DNA from: an uncultured Bacteroidales bacterium
Lineage (GTDB): Bacteria; Bacteroidota; Bacteroidia; Bacteroidales; P3
Direction: 5' to 3'
Assembly: GCA_946406015.1 (NCBI GenBank)
Contig: CAMJJD010000003.1
Span: forward strand, 1 to 64,000
Length of the DNA: 64,000 bases
In this document: positions 35,804 through 45,087 of the stretch, in pieces
Numbering within the stretch: the first letter of the stretch is position 1
Layout of the letters: each line of letters begins with the position of its first letter
Notes under the pieces: model-generated
Told to the model about the DNA's origin: nothing
The model's database searches: none
The model's input: the letters and a program-made list of their open reading frames with translations, nothing else
Program-made: the position numbers and the translations under genes

Positions 35804-35831
35804 AGTGTTTAGTGGTAAGTGTTTAGTGTTT
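35804..35831. repeat. 7-bp periodic spacer tract
   Basis: Units AGTGTTT, AGTGGTA, AGTGTTT and AGTGTTT lie directly before the transporter start codon (minus strand). Same word as 21835-21869. Confidence 0.65.
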
Positions 35832-35836
35832 GGTTA

Positions 35837-36907
35837 CTACCACTTCATCAGTTCACGAATCTTGCGCGGGATGTCGGTATTCTGCTGTATGCCGCTGAAC
35901 CGCTCGGCGCCAGGCCCGAAGGCGAAGACAGGCACCATGACGCCCGTGTGGCTTCCCCAATGGTAGCGAGGCACATTGACACCCTGCTCGATGTCGCCGT
36001 CGGGCAACGTGAGGCCACCGGTCTCGTGGTCGGCGGTGACCACCACCAGCGTGTTGCCGTCCTGCTCGGCCCAGTCGAGCACCGCATGGAGCATCAGCTC
36101 GAAGTCGGCCAGCTCGGCCATCATGTAGGCCGAGTCGTTGTTGTGGCAAGCCCAGTCAATCTGCGACCCCTCGATGAGCATGGTGAACCCCTTCGGGTTG
36201 CGGCTGAGCATCTCGATGGCTTTCATCGAGGCGGGACGCAGCACGTCGCCACGGTCGGGTTCGGTGAGTGGGTCGCCATCGTAGAGCAGGCCCACCACCC
36301 GGTCGCCGTCGAAAGCCAGAAGACTGTCCAACGTGCGTACAACAGCGTATCCGCGTGCGGATAACGTGTCGAGGGGGGCGAGGCCGTCCTTGCGGTTTTC
36401 CGGAAGGAAATACTTGTATCCGCCACCCACCATCACGCTGTGCCGACACTGGGCCAGCTGGAGGCTCAGCGTGTCGTACATCTTGCGGTAGGGCACACTG
36501 CCGTAGGTCGAGGCGGGAGTGGCGTCCATGGCGTCGCTGACCACCACGAAGCCGGTGCTGCGGCCGCTGGCCACAGCGTCGTCAAAGATAGTCTGGTAGC
36601 GGGACGAGTCGGGGCCCCAGTTCACATGATAGTTTTCCACCTTCTGCCCTGTAGTGAGGGCCGTGCCGCCGGCCGACGAGTCGGTACGGTACTTGTTGAG
36701 CGAATAGGTGCGCGAAAAGCCCGTCACCGGGAAGCGCAGAAAGGCCGAGTTGTCGCCTTTCGCCGCCACCACCGAGGCGTAGACCTGGGCCACGCCCATA
36801 CCGTCACCGACAATGAGGATAACGTTTTTCGGCGCCCTTTCCTGGTGCGTGCATCCGGACAGTAGCACCGCCAAGGCCATAAACAAAGGGAATATCAGTC
36901 GTTTCAT
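35837..36907 (-). CDS. Alkaline phosphatase lipoprotein
   Basis: A 356-residue metal-dependent alkaline phosphatase with lipoprotein signal (lipobox LLSGC, Cys19). VILIVGDGMGVAQVYAS supplies the first metal aspartate, S77 in YRTDSSAGGTALTTG is the nucleophile, and VVVTADHETGGLTLPDGD holds late metal ligands. Shorter than the E. coli enzyme. Releases phosphate from organic esters in the periplasm. A -7 box lies 29 bp upstream, within the T-run of the terminator of the preceding gene. Confidence 0.93.
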   Translation of the reverse strand: MKRLIFPLFMALAVLLSGCTHQERAPKNVILIVGDGMGVAQVYASVVAAKGDNSAFLRFPVTGFSRTYSLNKYRTDSSAGGTALTTGQKVENYHVNWGPDSSRYQTIFDDAVASGRSTGFVVVSDAMDATPASTYGSVPYRKMYDTLSLQLAQCRHSVMVGGGYKYFLPENRKDGLAPLDTLSARGYAVVRTLDSLLAFDGDRVVGLLYDGDPLTEPDRGDVLRPASMKAIEMLSRNPKGFTMLIEGSQIDWACHNNDSAYMMAELADFELMLHAVLDWAEQDGNTLVVVTADHETGGLTLPDGDIEQGVNVPRYHWGSHTGVMVPVFAFGPGAERFSGIQQNTDIPRKIRELMKW

Positions 36908-36935
36908 TTACAAACAATGTTTTGGTTTCACGCGG

Positions 36936-36943
36936 CAAAGATA
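36936..36943 (-). promoter_or_regulatory. -7 box for the alkaline phosphatase gene
   Basis: TATCTTTG on the minus strand, 28 bp before the ATG at 36907. No clear TTTG at -33. It abuts the T-run of the upstream terminator. Confidence 0.5.
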
Positions 36944-36944
36944 C

Positions 36945-36985
36945 AAAAAAAAAGTGGAAGAGCAGAATCGCCCTTCCACTTTTTT
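36945..36985 (-). terminator. Terminator of the giant T9SS protein gene
   Basis: Read on the minus strand: AAAGTGGAAG, a 12-nt loop, CTTCCAC and then a run of nine T. Typical Rho-independent structure 16 bp after the stop of the 37001-42757 gene. Confidence 0.85.
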
Positions 36986-37000
36986 GCTATTCAGCGTGAG

Positions 37001-40000
37001 TTACTTCACAACGAGCTTGCGGATGGCCGTGGTGCGCTCGCCCGTGATGCGGACGAAGTAGGCGCCCTTGGCGTAACCGGTCAGGTCGATGGTGAGATTG
37101 TCGTTGGCCGAGGTCTTGTACACCTCGCGGCCGTTGAGGTCAACCACGGTGACGGTGCTCTCGCCCTCGATGCCGCGGATGGTCACCATCGTGCTGGCGG
37201 GGTTCGGGAAGAGGGTCACGTTGCTGCCGGCCACGTCGTCGATGCCGTTGTTCTCAGGCGTGGTGAAGGTGTACTTGGCGCTCCACTCCGAGGTGACGCC
37301 CGTGGCGCAGACGCTGCGGACGAACACGTCGTAGGTGGTCATCTCCTCGAGACCGGTGAGATTGAAGCTCGCGGTGTTCGAGGTGGCGGTGGTGCCGCTA
37401 CCTTGCTGGAAGCCCGTGTTGCCGTACTCCAGCTCATAGCTGGCGGCGCCGGACGGATTCCAGGTGATGGTGGCCGCATTGAAGGTGACGTTCGAGCTGC
37501 CGACGCCGGTGACCTGCGGGCAGGTCTCGGGCGTGAGGGCCACGGTGTCGCTCCAGAGGCTCATCCAGGCGGAGTCGCAGACGGCACGGACGGCCACACT
37601 GTAGACGGCGTCGTTGGCCAGGCCGGTGATCACGACACTGGGAGTGCCACTGACGTCGATGGTGTCGTCGTAGACGGGCGAAGCGCAGAAGACGCGCACC
37701 TGCCACTCCGTCTCTTCCTCGCCGGCGGCCCAGCTGACGGTGGCACCGTCGAAGGTCTCGTCGCTGACGGCGATGTCGGTCGGCACAGCGCACGGGTGGC
37801 GCAGCGTGGTGACGGGCAGGGTGGCCCACTGGCTGAAGTAGCCGTTGCCGCAGACGGCGCGCACGCCGAGGGTGTAGTCGGTCTGCTCGGTCAGGCCGGT
37901 GAAGGTGTAGAAGGTGTCGGTGACAGGGGTAACGTTGGCAGGTTCGGTCCAGGAACCCTCGACGACAGCCACCTGGTAGCTGGTGGCATCGCCATCCCAA
38001 CGGATGTCGACGGTGGTCTCCTGCACGTCGGTCACCACGGGGACGGGGGCGTTGCAGATGGCGCTGAGGCCGTTGATGACGAGGTCGTCGATGTAGACGT
38101 AGTAGGCGAAGTCACCCCAGTACTGGATGGCGACAAACTTGGTGCCATCGGGGAGGGTGTCGGTGAAGGTGGTCCAGTCGTCGATCGAGATGTCGGTGAT
38201 CCACTCGCCCCATGTGAAGGCGGAGGTGTCGCGGGTGGTGGAGGAGTAGCCCACACGGATATTGTCCGTGGAGGAGGAGCTGTAGCTTCCCTTGATGTAC
38301 TTGAAGCTAAGCACCATGTTGGTACCAGCGAGCTCGCGCGAGATGAGGTACTGGTTGTAGTCGGAGTTGCTGCTATAGCTGCTGAAGCGGAACGCGCGGG
38401 AGCCGTCGATGACACTGTCGAGGTAATTGTCGTCGCCCACTTGGACGTGGAGCATGGGGTTGGCGGTGGCGCTACCGTAGGTCAGCGTCCAGCAACCGGC
38501 GGGGGCAGTGGGGGTCTCGAAGCTCTCGTAGAACGGGAACACCGACACGGGAGTGCAGTCGTAGACATAGACCAAACCACGGCTGGTGTCGGCACCGTAG
38601 GCATTGGTGGCAATGAAAGTAATGGTATCGACGCCCTCGGCGTTGTAGACCATCGTCATGCTGTCGGTCGTAGCGCCGGTCATCACAGCCTGGCCTGCCG
38701 CAGCCATGGTGGAAGTCCACTGGAAGGTGATGCCCGCGGTCACGCCCTCTTGGTAGATGGCATAGTAGTGAGCGGTGTCGCCCAGGAAGACGGTGGCATC
38801 GCCAGTGATGTAGTAGAGCGGGTTGACAACTTCGCGGACACTGACATCGCCAAGATAGATCTCGCCGTAGTTGGTGCTCGTATTGCGGAAAGCGATGCTG
38901 ATCGTCTGTCCGGAATAGGCAGCCAGCGAGATGCGGTTGTAGTCGAGCATGGTGGAGTAGGAGGTGGCATCGTAGGTGTAGATGCTGGAGTCGGTGTAGA
39001 TGCGGGTGTAGGAAGCAGTGTCGGTATTGCCGGTGGTGGAGACCCACACCTCATAGGAGGCATTGGAACCGGGAGTGTAGCTCGAAGTGTTGCCACCGAC
39101 GAGGTAGACGAGCATCGTGTTCGAGGCGTCGGCGGGCATCTGGATCATAGGGGTCATGAGCCAGTCGTTGGCCGAACCGTTGTAGGGAGCCTCGGACGAG
39201 ATGTAGTTGCTGTAGCTAGAGAAGGAGTAGGTCCAAGGATAGGAGGCGGTAGACACGAAGTTGGCCGTGTTCCAGCAGACGGGCATATCGTCGTGGCCGA
39301 ATTGCTCGCGGAAGGGCACCGCAAAGGGAGTGCAACCCATGGCGAAACGGAAGGTGGCCGAGTCGGAGCGGCTGCCGGCGGAGCAGACGTTGAACACCTT
39401 CACCTGATAGCGGACGTTGCTGTTGAGGCCGGTGAGGTGAATTTCATTGGTGCTGACGGTGGTGGTCTGCCATGTACCGGTGGTATCGCTCTCGGCATGG
39501 TACTGCACCTCGTAGCTGGTGCCGTCTCCAATCCACGAGAGCCAGGCCTCGCTGGTGGTCACACTGTCGAGTGCTATGTTGAGGGCGGGCATGCAGTCGT
39601 CGAGCGGCTCGATGGCGACATTATAAATATAGGTGTAGTCGTTGGAAGCACGGACGATGATGTGGCGCTTGCTGCCCGTGTAGCTGACAAGGTAGCTCTT
39701 GCGAAGCTCGGGGGTATTGTAGTCGCCATTGGGGAACGACACAGTGTCGATCCACTCGGGGTTGGCTCCGTTGGCATCGCATGCTCCGATGTAGCAGTCG
39801 GCACCATAGGCAAGCAGCTTCACCTGCAGGGTGTTGATGCTGTCGCCAATCTCGGGAGTGACGATATGGCCGTTGCCGTAGAAGTAGTAGTAGTTGCTAT
39901 AGCTGTCGTAGTAACCGCTGCCGCCAAAATACCAGCAACTGTTCACTCCGTTGGGGATGATGGCGAAGGGGGCATGCATGACGCCGCAGGCTGTGGTGCC

Positions 40001-42757
40001 AGTGACAGCGCTGCTGTAGACCACGGTGTCGGTGCAGACGGAACCTACGCGGAACTGGTAGGTGGTGCCGGCATTGAGGCCGCTGACGGTGTAGGGCTGC
40101 ACAAGGGTGGTGCCGGCGGTAATCCATGCCGTGCTGCCTTCCTGACGGTACTGTATTGTCCACTCGCTCTCGGCTCCGCCGGGGAGCCAGGTGAGGTCGA
40201 TCGATGCGGTGTCGGACGCAGAGACCGTGGCACTGGGAGGCAGGCAGTCGCCGCCGCCACAGGTACCGTAGAACTGGATGTTCGGAGCCTGGTCGGTGGT
40301 ATAGGTGGAGTAGACGCTGCTCCACGGATCGCTGATGGAGATGGGACTGTCGGTGTAGCAGTAGGTCGAATTGCCGATGGGCGACGTGTGGGTGGCCCAA
40401 TTGAGGCCGCTGGTGTAGCTGCCGGTGTGATTGTAGAAGGCAATGATCAGGTGGAGACTGTCGCCCGTGGGCTGGGTAACGAAGACCGAGTCGAACGGAA
40501 TCATCTCCAACCAGCCGGCCTCACCACTGTTGAAGCTGTAATCGGAGACCACATGCGTCAGGTTGGCCACAGGCACATAGGCCGACGCCCCGTTGAGGGA
40601 CGACAGGGTGGTGTAGCCCATGTAGATGTCGATAATGTTATTGCGGGAGACCGGAGAGGCAATCTGCAGGCTGATGCCGTTGATGGTATCCACGCCCTCG
40701 ATGATGGAAGCATCATAGAGCGACTCGCTGAAGCCGTTATTATAGTAAGAATAGAACGGCACATAGCCATTGGAGCCCGACCCCGTCACCTCGGCACATG
40801 CCGGCGCGTGCGGCGTGAAGTCGAGGCTGACCGACGACGAGGTGTCGCCCTCGCTGCCGCAGACGACACTGATGGTGGCAGTGTAGTTGTGACCCTCGGT
40901 GAGGCCCGTGAAGGTGTAGTTGGTGACATCGCTGGCGGTCACCTCGAGGGGGTTGGCGGTGGCGTCGCTATTGTCGACAAGAGTCAAGAGCACCGCCGTG
41001 GGCTCGATGGCGATGCCGGCGAAAGACCAGGTGAGCGCAGCCGCATTGGCGGTGAGGGCACCCACGGTGGCATTCTGCACGCTGTAGCAGCGCAGCAGGG
41101 TGGTGAAGGTAGCAAGGTCCACATAGCTGGTAGTATCGGTGCCACACACCGAGGCCACCGAGGCAGCATAGGTGCTGTCAGGACCCAAGGTCTCGATGAG
41201 GAGGGTGGTGTCGTATGCGACGTGATAGGTGGTGTCGCCGCTGTAAAGGTTGACCAACCTTACACTATACTCGTCGGCTGCGACAGGCACATCCCACGAG
41301 AGTTGCACAGCATTGTAGCTGACGCTGTCGATTCGGCCGCTATTGAGCACGGGAGGCAGGCAGCTGCCCATGGCATCGATCGTCACGTCGTCCATGTATA
41401 GGTACATGCTGTACACATCGCCTCCCACCACACGGAAGGCCATACACACCGAGTCACTGGCCGTCAAGTCGGTCAGGGTGGTCAGTGCCGAGGTGTAGAA
41501 TTCGAATTGACGATACTCATAGAAGTCGCCCAGCTCGTCATAGGTCAGAGTGAGCAGCGGCACAAAAGTCGACGTGTCGGTGGGGTCGGTCATCACACCA
41601 CCCTCGAAGGTCGAGCCATTGGAGAAGGTGCTGGGATAGAGCCAGAAGCTGACGTGCAGATCGGCAGGGTCGTGGGCAAAGTAAGGCGTGGTCACTATGG
41701 CAACATCGCTGGACACACCATAGTAGGAATAGAGATAGAAATACATCGCGCTGTTGCCGGTGTGGGAATAGTACGACGTGTTGTAAACATAGGGGGATCT
41801 GACAGGGTCACCGCTATACTGGCTGACAATAAACGATGACGGGCGCGTCCAGCAGAGGGGGATGCTGTCGGTCTCGCCCTCGAAGCCAGTGCTCCAAGGC
41901 AGCGAGGTAATGGCAGCGCACTGGGTCATCATCACCACTTCAGGGCTCCATGCGCTTATCAGGTCGGCACCGCAGTGGTTGCGCACAGCAACCTCATAGC
42001 GGGTCGAGCCGTTGAGGTCATAGACTGTGGCAAAGGTGTCGGTCACATTGTATATCACACTGTCGCCCACCATGATGTCATAACCCATCGAGCCGGCCAT
42101 GCCGTTCCAGTGGAACGTGAGGCTCGAAGTGGTGTTATTGTCGAAGGTGAGACCCGAGGGAGCATAGCACACCGCACCCGTCGCATTGTAGGTAAATGTG
42201 GCTTTGGGCATGAAGCTCTGAGGACCGCCATAAACACTACCATAAGAGTCATAACTGTAGTTCGAATAGTAAGCAGCGGTCGACTGGCCATAGAAGTAGC
42301 CCTGGGAATAGGTAGCCGCCGTCGTCGTGATGTCGATCAGCAGGTTGCCACCCGTGTAATAGAACACACTGTCGAGAGTGAAACTGAGCGTGGCACTCTG
42401 GCCAGAGACCACACCCTGCCACACCGTCTGGAAGTGGCCTGTGTCGGCAATCAGGCTGCTGCTCAGCACCGAATCGGGAACAATGGCCATCTTCAGCGTG
42501 ACCGTGGTGTTCCAGTTCGACGAGGCGGTCTGGGACATATACCACGCAATCTCGGTGATGTAGTTGTCCGTCATCGACGTCAGCATGCTGCCCGGATAGA
42601 TGACCTGGTTGTGCTGCGCGGCATCGGTATAGTAGCCGTAGATCGGCACATACTGGTTGGTCTCAGTACCATTGGCGACCGTCAAAGTCTGCGCTTGCAT
42701 TGCCCATGGAGTGGCCAGCAGGGCCACCAAGGCAAACATTTGTAGAAACTTTTTCAT
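37001..42757 (-). CDS. Giant T9SS-secreted fibronectin type III / cleaved-adhesin protein
   Basis: A 1918-residue secreted protein. Signal peptide MKKFLQMFALVALLATPWAMQAQ, then many repeated fibronectin type III modules (patterns such as TSSLTFHWNGM, ATSYQVAVVEGSW, LTGLNSNVRYQVKV) alternating with jelly-roll adhesin-like domains (LPWSTGFEGETDSIPLCW; FPFYESFETPTAPAGCW). It ends in a type A sorting domain (VTLFPNPASTMVTIRG ... GYAKGAYFVRITGERTTAIRKLVVK), which directs export by the type IX system and surface anchoring. Likely an adhesin or glycan-binding surface protein. Serine and threonine rich; avoids the codons TTA, CTA and TCA over most of its length. Own promoter about 170 bp upstream and a strong terminator. 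Confidence 0.93.
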   Translation of the reverse strand: MKKFLQMFALVALLATPWAMQAQTLTVANGTETNQYVPIYGYYTDAAQHNQVIYPGSMLTSMTDNYITEIAWYMSQTASSNWNTTVTLKMAIVPDSVLSSSLIADTGHFQTVWQGVVSGQSATLSFTLDSVFYYTGGNLLIDITTTAATYSQGYFYGQSTAAYYSNYSYDSYGSVYGGPQSFMPKATFTYNATGAVCYAPSGLTFDNNTTSSLTFHWNGMAGSMGYDIMVGDSVIYNVTDTFATVYDLNGSTRYEVAVRNHCGADLISAWSPEVVMMTQCAAITSLPWSTGFEGETDSIPLCWTRPSSFIVSQYSGDPVRSPYVYNTSYYSHTGNSAMYFYLYSYYGVSSDVAIVTTPYFAHDPADLHVSFWLYPSTFSNGSTFEGGVMTDPTDTSTFVPLLTLTYDELGDFYEYRQFEFYTSALTTLTDLTASDSVCMAFRVVGGDVYSMYLYMDDVTIDAMGSCLPPVLNSGRIDSVSYNAVQLSWDVPVAADEYSVRLVNLYSGDTTYHVAYDTTLLIETLGPDSTYAASVASVCGTDTTSYVDLATFTTLLRCYSVQNATVGALTANAAALTWSFAGIAIEPTAVLLTLVDNSDATANPLEVTASDVTNYTFTGLTEGHNYTATISVVCGSEGDTSSSVSLDFTPHAPACAEVTGSGSNGYVPFYSYYNNGFSESLYDASIIEGVDTINGISLQIASPVSRNNIIDIYMGYTTLSSLNGASAYVPVANLTHVVSDYSFNSGEAGWLEMIPFDSVFVTQPTGDSLHLIIAFYNHTGSYTSGLNWATHTSPIGNSTYCYTDSPISISDPWSSVYSTYTTDQAPNIQFYGTCGGGDCLPPSATVSASDTASIDLTWLPGGAESEWTIQYRQEGSTAWITAGTTLVQPYTVSGLNAGTTYQFRVGSVCTDTVVYSSAVTGTTACGVMHAPFAIIPNGVNSCWYFGGSGYYDSYSNYYYFYGNGHIVTPEIGDSINTLQVKLLAYGADCYIGACDANGANPEWIDTVSFPNGDYNTPELRKSYLVSYTGSKRHIIVRASNDYTYIYNVAIEPLDDCMPALNIALDSVTTSEAWLSWIGDGTSYEVQYHAESDTTGTWQTTTVSTNEIHLTGLNSNVRYQVKVFNVCSAGSRSDSATFRFAMGCTPFAVPFREQFGHDDMPVCWNTANFVSTASYPWTYSFSSYSNYISSEAPYNGSANDWLMTPMIQMPADASNTMLVYLVGGNTSSYTPGSNASYEVWVSTTGNTDTASYTRIYTDSSIYTYDATSYSTMLDYNRISLAAYSGQTISIAFRNTSTNYGEIYLGDVSVREVVNPLYYITGDATVFLGDTAHYYAIYQEGVTAGITFQWTSTMAAAGQAVMTGATTDSMTMVYNAEGVDTITFIATNAYGADTSRGLVYVYDCTPVSVFPFYESFETPTAPAGCWTLTYGSATANPMLHVQVGDDNYLDSVIDGSRAFRFSSYSSNSDYNQYLISRELAGTNMVLSFKYIKGSYSSSSTDNIRVGYSSTTRDTSAFTWGEWITDISIDDWTTFTDTLPDGTKFVAIQYWGDFAYYVYIDDLVINGLSAICNAPVPVVTDVQETTVDIRWDGDATSYQVAVVEGSWTEPANVTPVTDTFYTFTGLTEQTDYTLGVRAVCGNGYFSQWATLPVTTLRHPCAVPTDIAVSDETFDGATVSWAAGEEETEWQVRVFCASPVYDDTIDVSGTPSVVITGLANDAVYSVAVRAVCDSAWMSLWSDTVALTPETCPQVTGVGSSNVTFNAATITWNPSGAASYELEYGNTGFQQGSGTTATSNTASFNLTGLEEMTTYDVFVRSVCATGVTSEWSAKYTFTTPENNGIDDVAGSNVTLFPNPASTMVTIRGIEGESTVTVVDLNGREVYKTSANDNLTIDLTGYAKGAYFVRITGERTTAIRKLVVK

Positions 42758-42926
42758 AAAAACAACTTTTTGTTAATAATTTAGGTTTATCATTTATTAT
42801 TTATCTTCCGTCAAAAACCAAACCTTCAACTTCAGGTTTCCGGCTGCAAACATCCGACCTCACCCTTTTTACTTTCAATCTCAAACTTAGACACATACGA
42901 ACAATCCACCACTCACATCGTAAGGG

Positions 42927-42958
42927 CAAAAGTACACACTTTTTCTGACTACACAAGA
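42927..42958 (-). promoter_or_regulatory. Bacteroidetes-type promoter for the giant T9SS protein
   Basis: On the minus strand, TCTTG (42954-42958), 19 bp, TACTTTTG (42927-42934). It would leave a leader of about 165 nt before the ATG at 42757. Confidence 0.6.
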
Positions 42959-43248
42959 CATTTTTTCACACATCGATGTTAATAACTTGGTATTCAAAGG
43001 AGCGACACCTCACTTTTAACTTTTCCTAAGTTTGATTCGGCCTTACGACCCCCATTCCTCCTTCCGGCACTCATCCCAAAACAGTTTTTCCTACTCATTT
43101 CTACAGAAGACACAAAGCAATTACCTGCTTATTCCCTAGAGCCCCTAAAAGTGCACAAAGACAACCTTAGAAAAAGGAGGGAGCTGGGGCGGCAAGGAAC
43201 GGCATCCGCTGCGGGATATCTTTTTTTATACATATTGTTTTTTTTTCG
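42959..43248. other. Intergenic region without recognised gene
   Basis: About 290 bp between divergent promoters. Pyrimidine-rich stretches and T-runs are present, but no coding frame, tRNA-like fold or periodic tract was seen. Confidence 0.5.
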
Positions 43249-43256
43249 TACTTTTG
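43249..43256 (+). promoter_or_regulatory. -7 box immediately before the LuxR-type regulator gene
   Basis: TACTTTTG ends only 4 bp before the ATG at 43261, so transcription would start at about that codon. This implies a leaderless message or use of the ATG at 43288 or 43294. A TTG 11 bp upstream is too close for a standard -33 box. Confidence 0.5.
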
Positions 43257-43260
43257 CCGC

Positions 43261-44130
43261 ATGAAAAGGACCCTTTTTACCGGCCGCATGAAGATGGCCG
43301 ACATGATAGCGACGAACTACGACCTAATCCTTATGCTTCCTAGGTTTGGTATCCCTTTGGGATTTGGCGACAGGAGCGTGCGCGAGGTGTGCCGCGAGCA
43401 TGGCGTGGAAGAGAATTTCTTCCTGACGGTGTGCAATATCTACACTTTTGACGACTATCGGCCCGACAGGGAGGAGGTGGAAAGCATCGACCGGCAGACT
43501 GTGGTGGAGCACCTGCAGGCGAGCCACCGCTACTACATCGACGAGCGTCTGCCGCACCTGCAGCACCACCTTGACCACATTGCCGAGGGTGCCGGCGAAG
43601 GGGCGTCGCAAGTGCTGAAGAAGTATTTCGCCGACTACTGCCGCGAGGTGCGCGACCATGTGCGCCGCGAGGAGAAGAACCTGGTGAGTTCGGAACTCGG
43701 AGCTCGAAGTTCGAAGAGTGATTCTTCAACTCCGACCTCCGACCTCCGCACTCCGAACTACATGAAGAGCCACGACAACATCAAGGACAAGCTGTCGGAC
43801 CTGACGCAGATTATCTACAAATACGTGCCCGGCGAGCGGTTGAACGAGGAAATGATGGAGCTGGTGTTCGACATACTGCAGTTGAGCCGCGACCTGGAGA
43901 AGCACGCCGAGATTGAGGAGCTGCTGCTGGCGCCGCCGGAGGACTACGACCTGAGCGAGCGCGAGCAAGAGGTGCTCACGCTGGTGGCCCAAGGCCTCTC
44001 GAGCAAGGAGATTGCCTCGCGCCTGAACATTGCCGTCAACACCGTCAACACCCACCGCAAGAGCATCACCCGCAAGACGGGCATCAAGAGCGTGGCCGGC
44101 CTGGCGGTGTATGCCATGCTGAAGAATTAA
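43261..44130 (+). CDS. RIC/hemerythrin-like sensor with LuxR DNA-binding domain
   Basis: A 289-residue regulator. Residues 12-60 resemble the N-terminal domain of iron-sulfur repair proteins (ScdA/YtfE: GDRSVREVCREHGVEENFF). Residues 80-225 form a hemerythrin-like helical bundle with candidate di-iron ligands H84/H89, H103, H133, E137, H215 and E219. The C-terminus (230-289) is a LuxR/GerE helix-turn-helix (LSEREQEVLTLVAQGLSSKEIASRLNIA). Probably senses oxygen, nitric oxide or iron status. Residues 142-168 (rich in S, T, P, R) interrupt the bundle and are encoded by word-like repeats at 43690-43762. The start may be 43261, 43288 or 43294. It heads the polyferredoxin/Tat region. Confidence 0.85.
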   Translation: MKRTLFTGRMKMADMIATNYDLILMLPRFGIPLGFGDRSVREVCREHGVEENFFLTVCNIYTFDDYRPDREEVESIDRQTVVEHLQASHRYYIDERLPHLQHHLDHIAEGAGEGASQVLKKYFADYCREVRDHVRREEKNLVSSELGARSSKSDSSTPTSDLRTPNYMKSHDNIKDKLSDLTQIIYKYVPGERLNEEMMELVFDILQLSRDLEKHAEIEELLLAPPEDYDLSEREQEVLTLVAQGLSSKEIASRLNIAVNTVNTHRKSITRKTGIKSVAGLAVYAMLKN

Positions 44131-44170
44131 AAATCAAGAATTAAGGGGATACCCAACTGCAACAAAGACC

Positions 44171-45067
44171 ATGAAGAAATATCTTTCCTTGTTCCTCTTC
44201 TGCACCATCGCCCTCGGCCTCCACGCCCAGAACAACCACCAGTTGACGGTGTTCCTGGCCAAGACCTACGACAGCTTTATGTTCCGCAACCAGCCGACCA
44301 AGGAGGTCATGAAGGAACTCAAGGGCATTGCCGACCCGGAGATGAAGGCAACAGTCGACTTCATCACCCAAGCCATCACTACCAAGAACAAAATGCTCAC
44401 CCCGCGATACCTGACACGTCCCGACGACCGCACCCTGAAGCAGGTATACATCGTCAGGGCCGTCAGCCACAACTTCGACGAGAAGAACCCCGTTGACAAC
44501 GACTGGCTCATCGACAGCCTGACGCGGGCCGACATAGCTGTGTATGAGCTCGTCGACAACTACTACGAGATGCTCTTCCTGGCCGTCGGCAACAAGAACC
44601 AGCCGTTCAACCTTGCCAAGACAAACTTCCGCATGAACGACTACAAACTGAAAGACGACACCGAACGGGGCATCCTGTTTCTGAAATGCATGCGTTTCTG
44701 TGGTTCGACCATCTGGGGCTATATCAACATTGCCAAGCCCATGAACACCGCCGAGGCCTACAAGTACATCAAGCGGTTCCCCAAGTTCAACGGACAACCC
44801 TACTACCAGTACGACGACTTTTCGTTTGCCGATTTCGAGATGGTCATCATCAAGGACCGTGGCAAGGAAAGCTACAAAAGCTACTACCTGAACAAATACT
44901 ACGAGACCCTGCTGGAGCATCTCCTCTGCCTGAAAAAAGAAGGGGGCTCGGACAAAGAGATAGAGGACCTGCTGCTGGGATCCATCCTGAGAAAACGCTC
45001 GCTGTACGACTACACCCAGTACAAGGAGATGCTGGAGGAGTTGTTCCACGAGGTCAAAGTTGATTAA
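44171..45067 (+). CDS. Secreted protein of unknown function
   Basis: A 298-residue protein with a clear signal peptide (MKKYLSLFLFCTIALGLHAQ). The mature part is mixed alpha/beta with many charged residues; I see no motif that I recognise. Blocks worth searching: AVYELVDNYYEMLFLAVGNK, KCMRFCGSTIWGYINIAK, PYYQYDDFSFADFEMVIIKDR. It lies 40 bp after the regulator and 20 bp before the polyferredoxin gene on the same strand, suggesting a role in that module. Confidence 0.75.
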   Translation: MKKYLSLFLFCTIALGLHAQNNHQLTVFLAKTYDSFMFRNQPTKEVMKELKGIADPEMKATVDFITQAITTKNKMLTPRYLTRPDDRTLKQVYIVRAVSHNFDEKNPVDNDWLIDSLTRADIAVYELVDNYYEMLFLAVGNKNQPFNLAKTNFRMNDYKLKDDTERGILFLKCMRFCGSTIWGYINIAKPMNTAEAYKYIKRFPKFNGQPYYQYDDFSFADFEMVIIKDRGKESYKSYYLNKYYETLLEHLLCLKKEGGSDKEIEDLLLGSILRKRSLYDYTQYKEMLEELFHEVKVD

Positions 45068-45086
45068 GAATCAAGAATTAAGAACA
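45066..45086. repeat. 7-bp periodic spacer tract
   Basis: Units AAGAATC, AAGAATT and AAGAACA begin within the stop codon of the preceding gene and run to the next start codon. Confidence 0.55.
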
Positions 45087-45087
45087 T

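Noticed and set aside
36917..41401. A 1494-codon open frame on the plus strand opposite the giant T9SS gene
   Set aside because: It is codon-aligned with the real gene and exists because that gene avoids TTA, CTA and TCA codons. Its product is a low-complexity string without signal or domains, while the minus-strand product has signal peptide, repeats and a sorting domain.
42758..43260. tRNA or other RNA gene in the longest spacers
   Set aside because: No cloverleaf, T-loop motif or conserved structure was seen here or in 8032-8455, 20119-20358 and 31621-32070.
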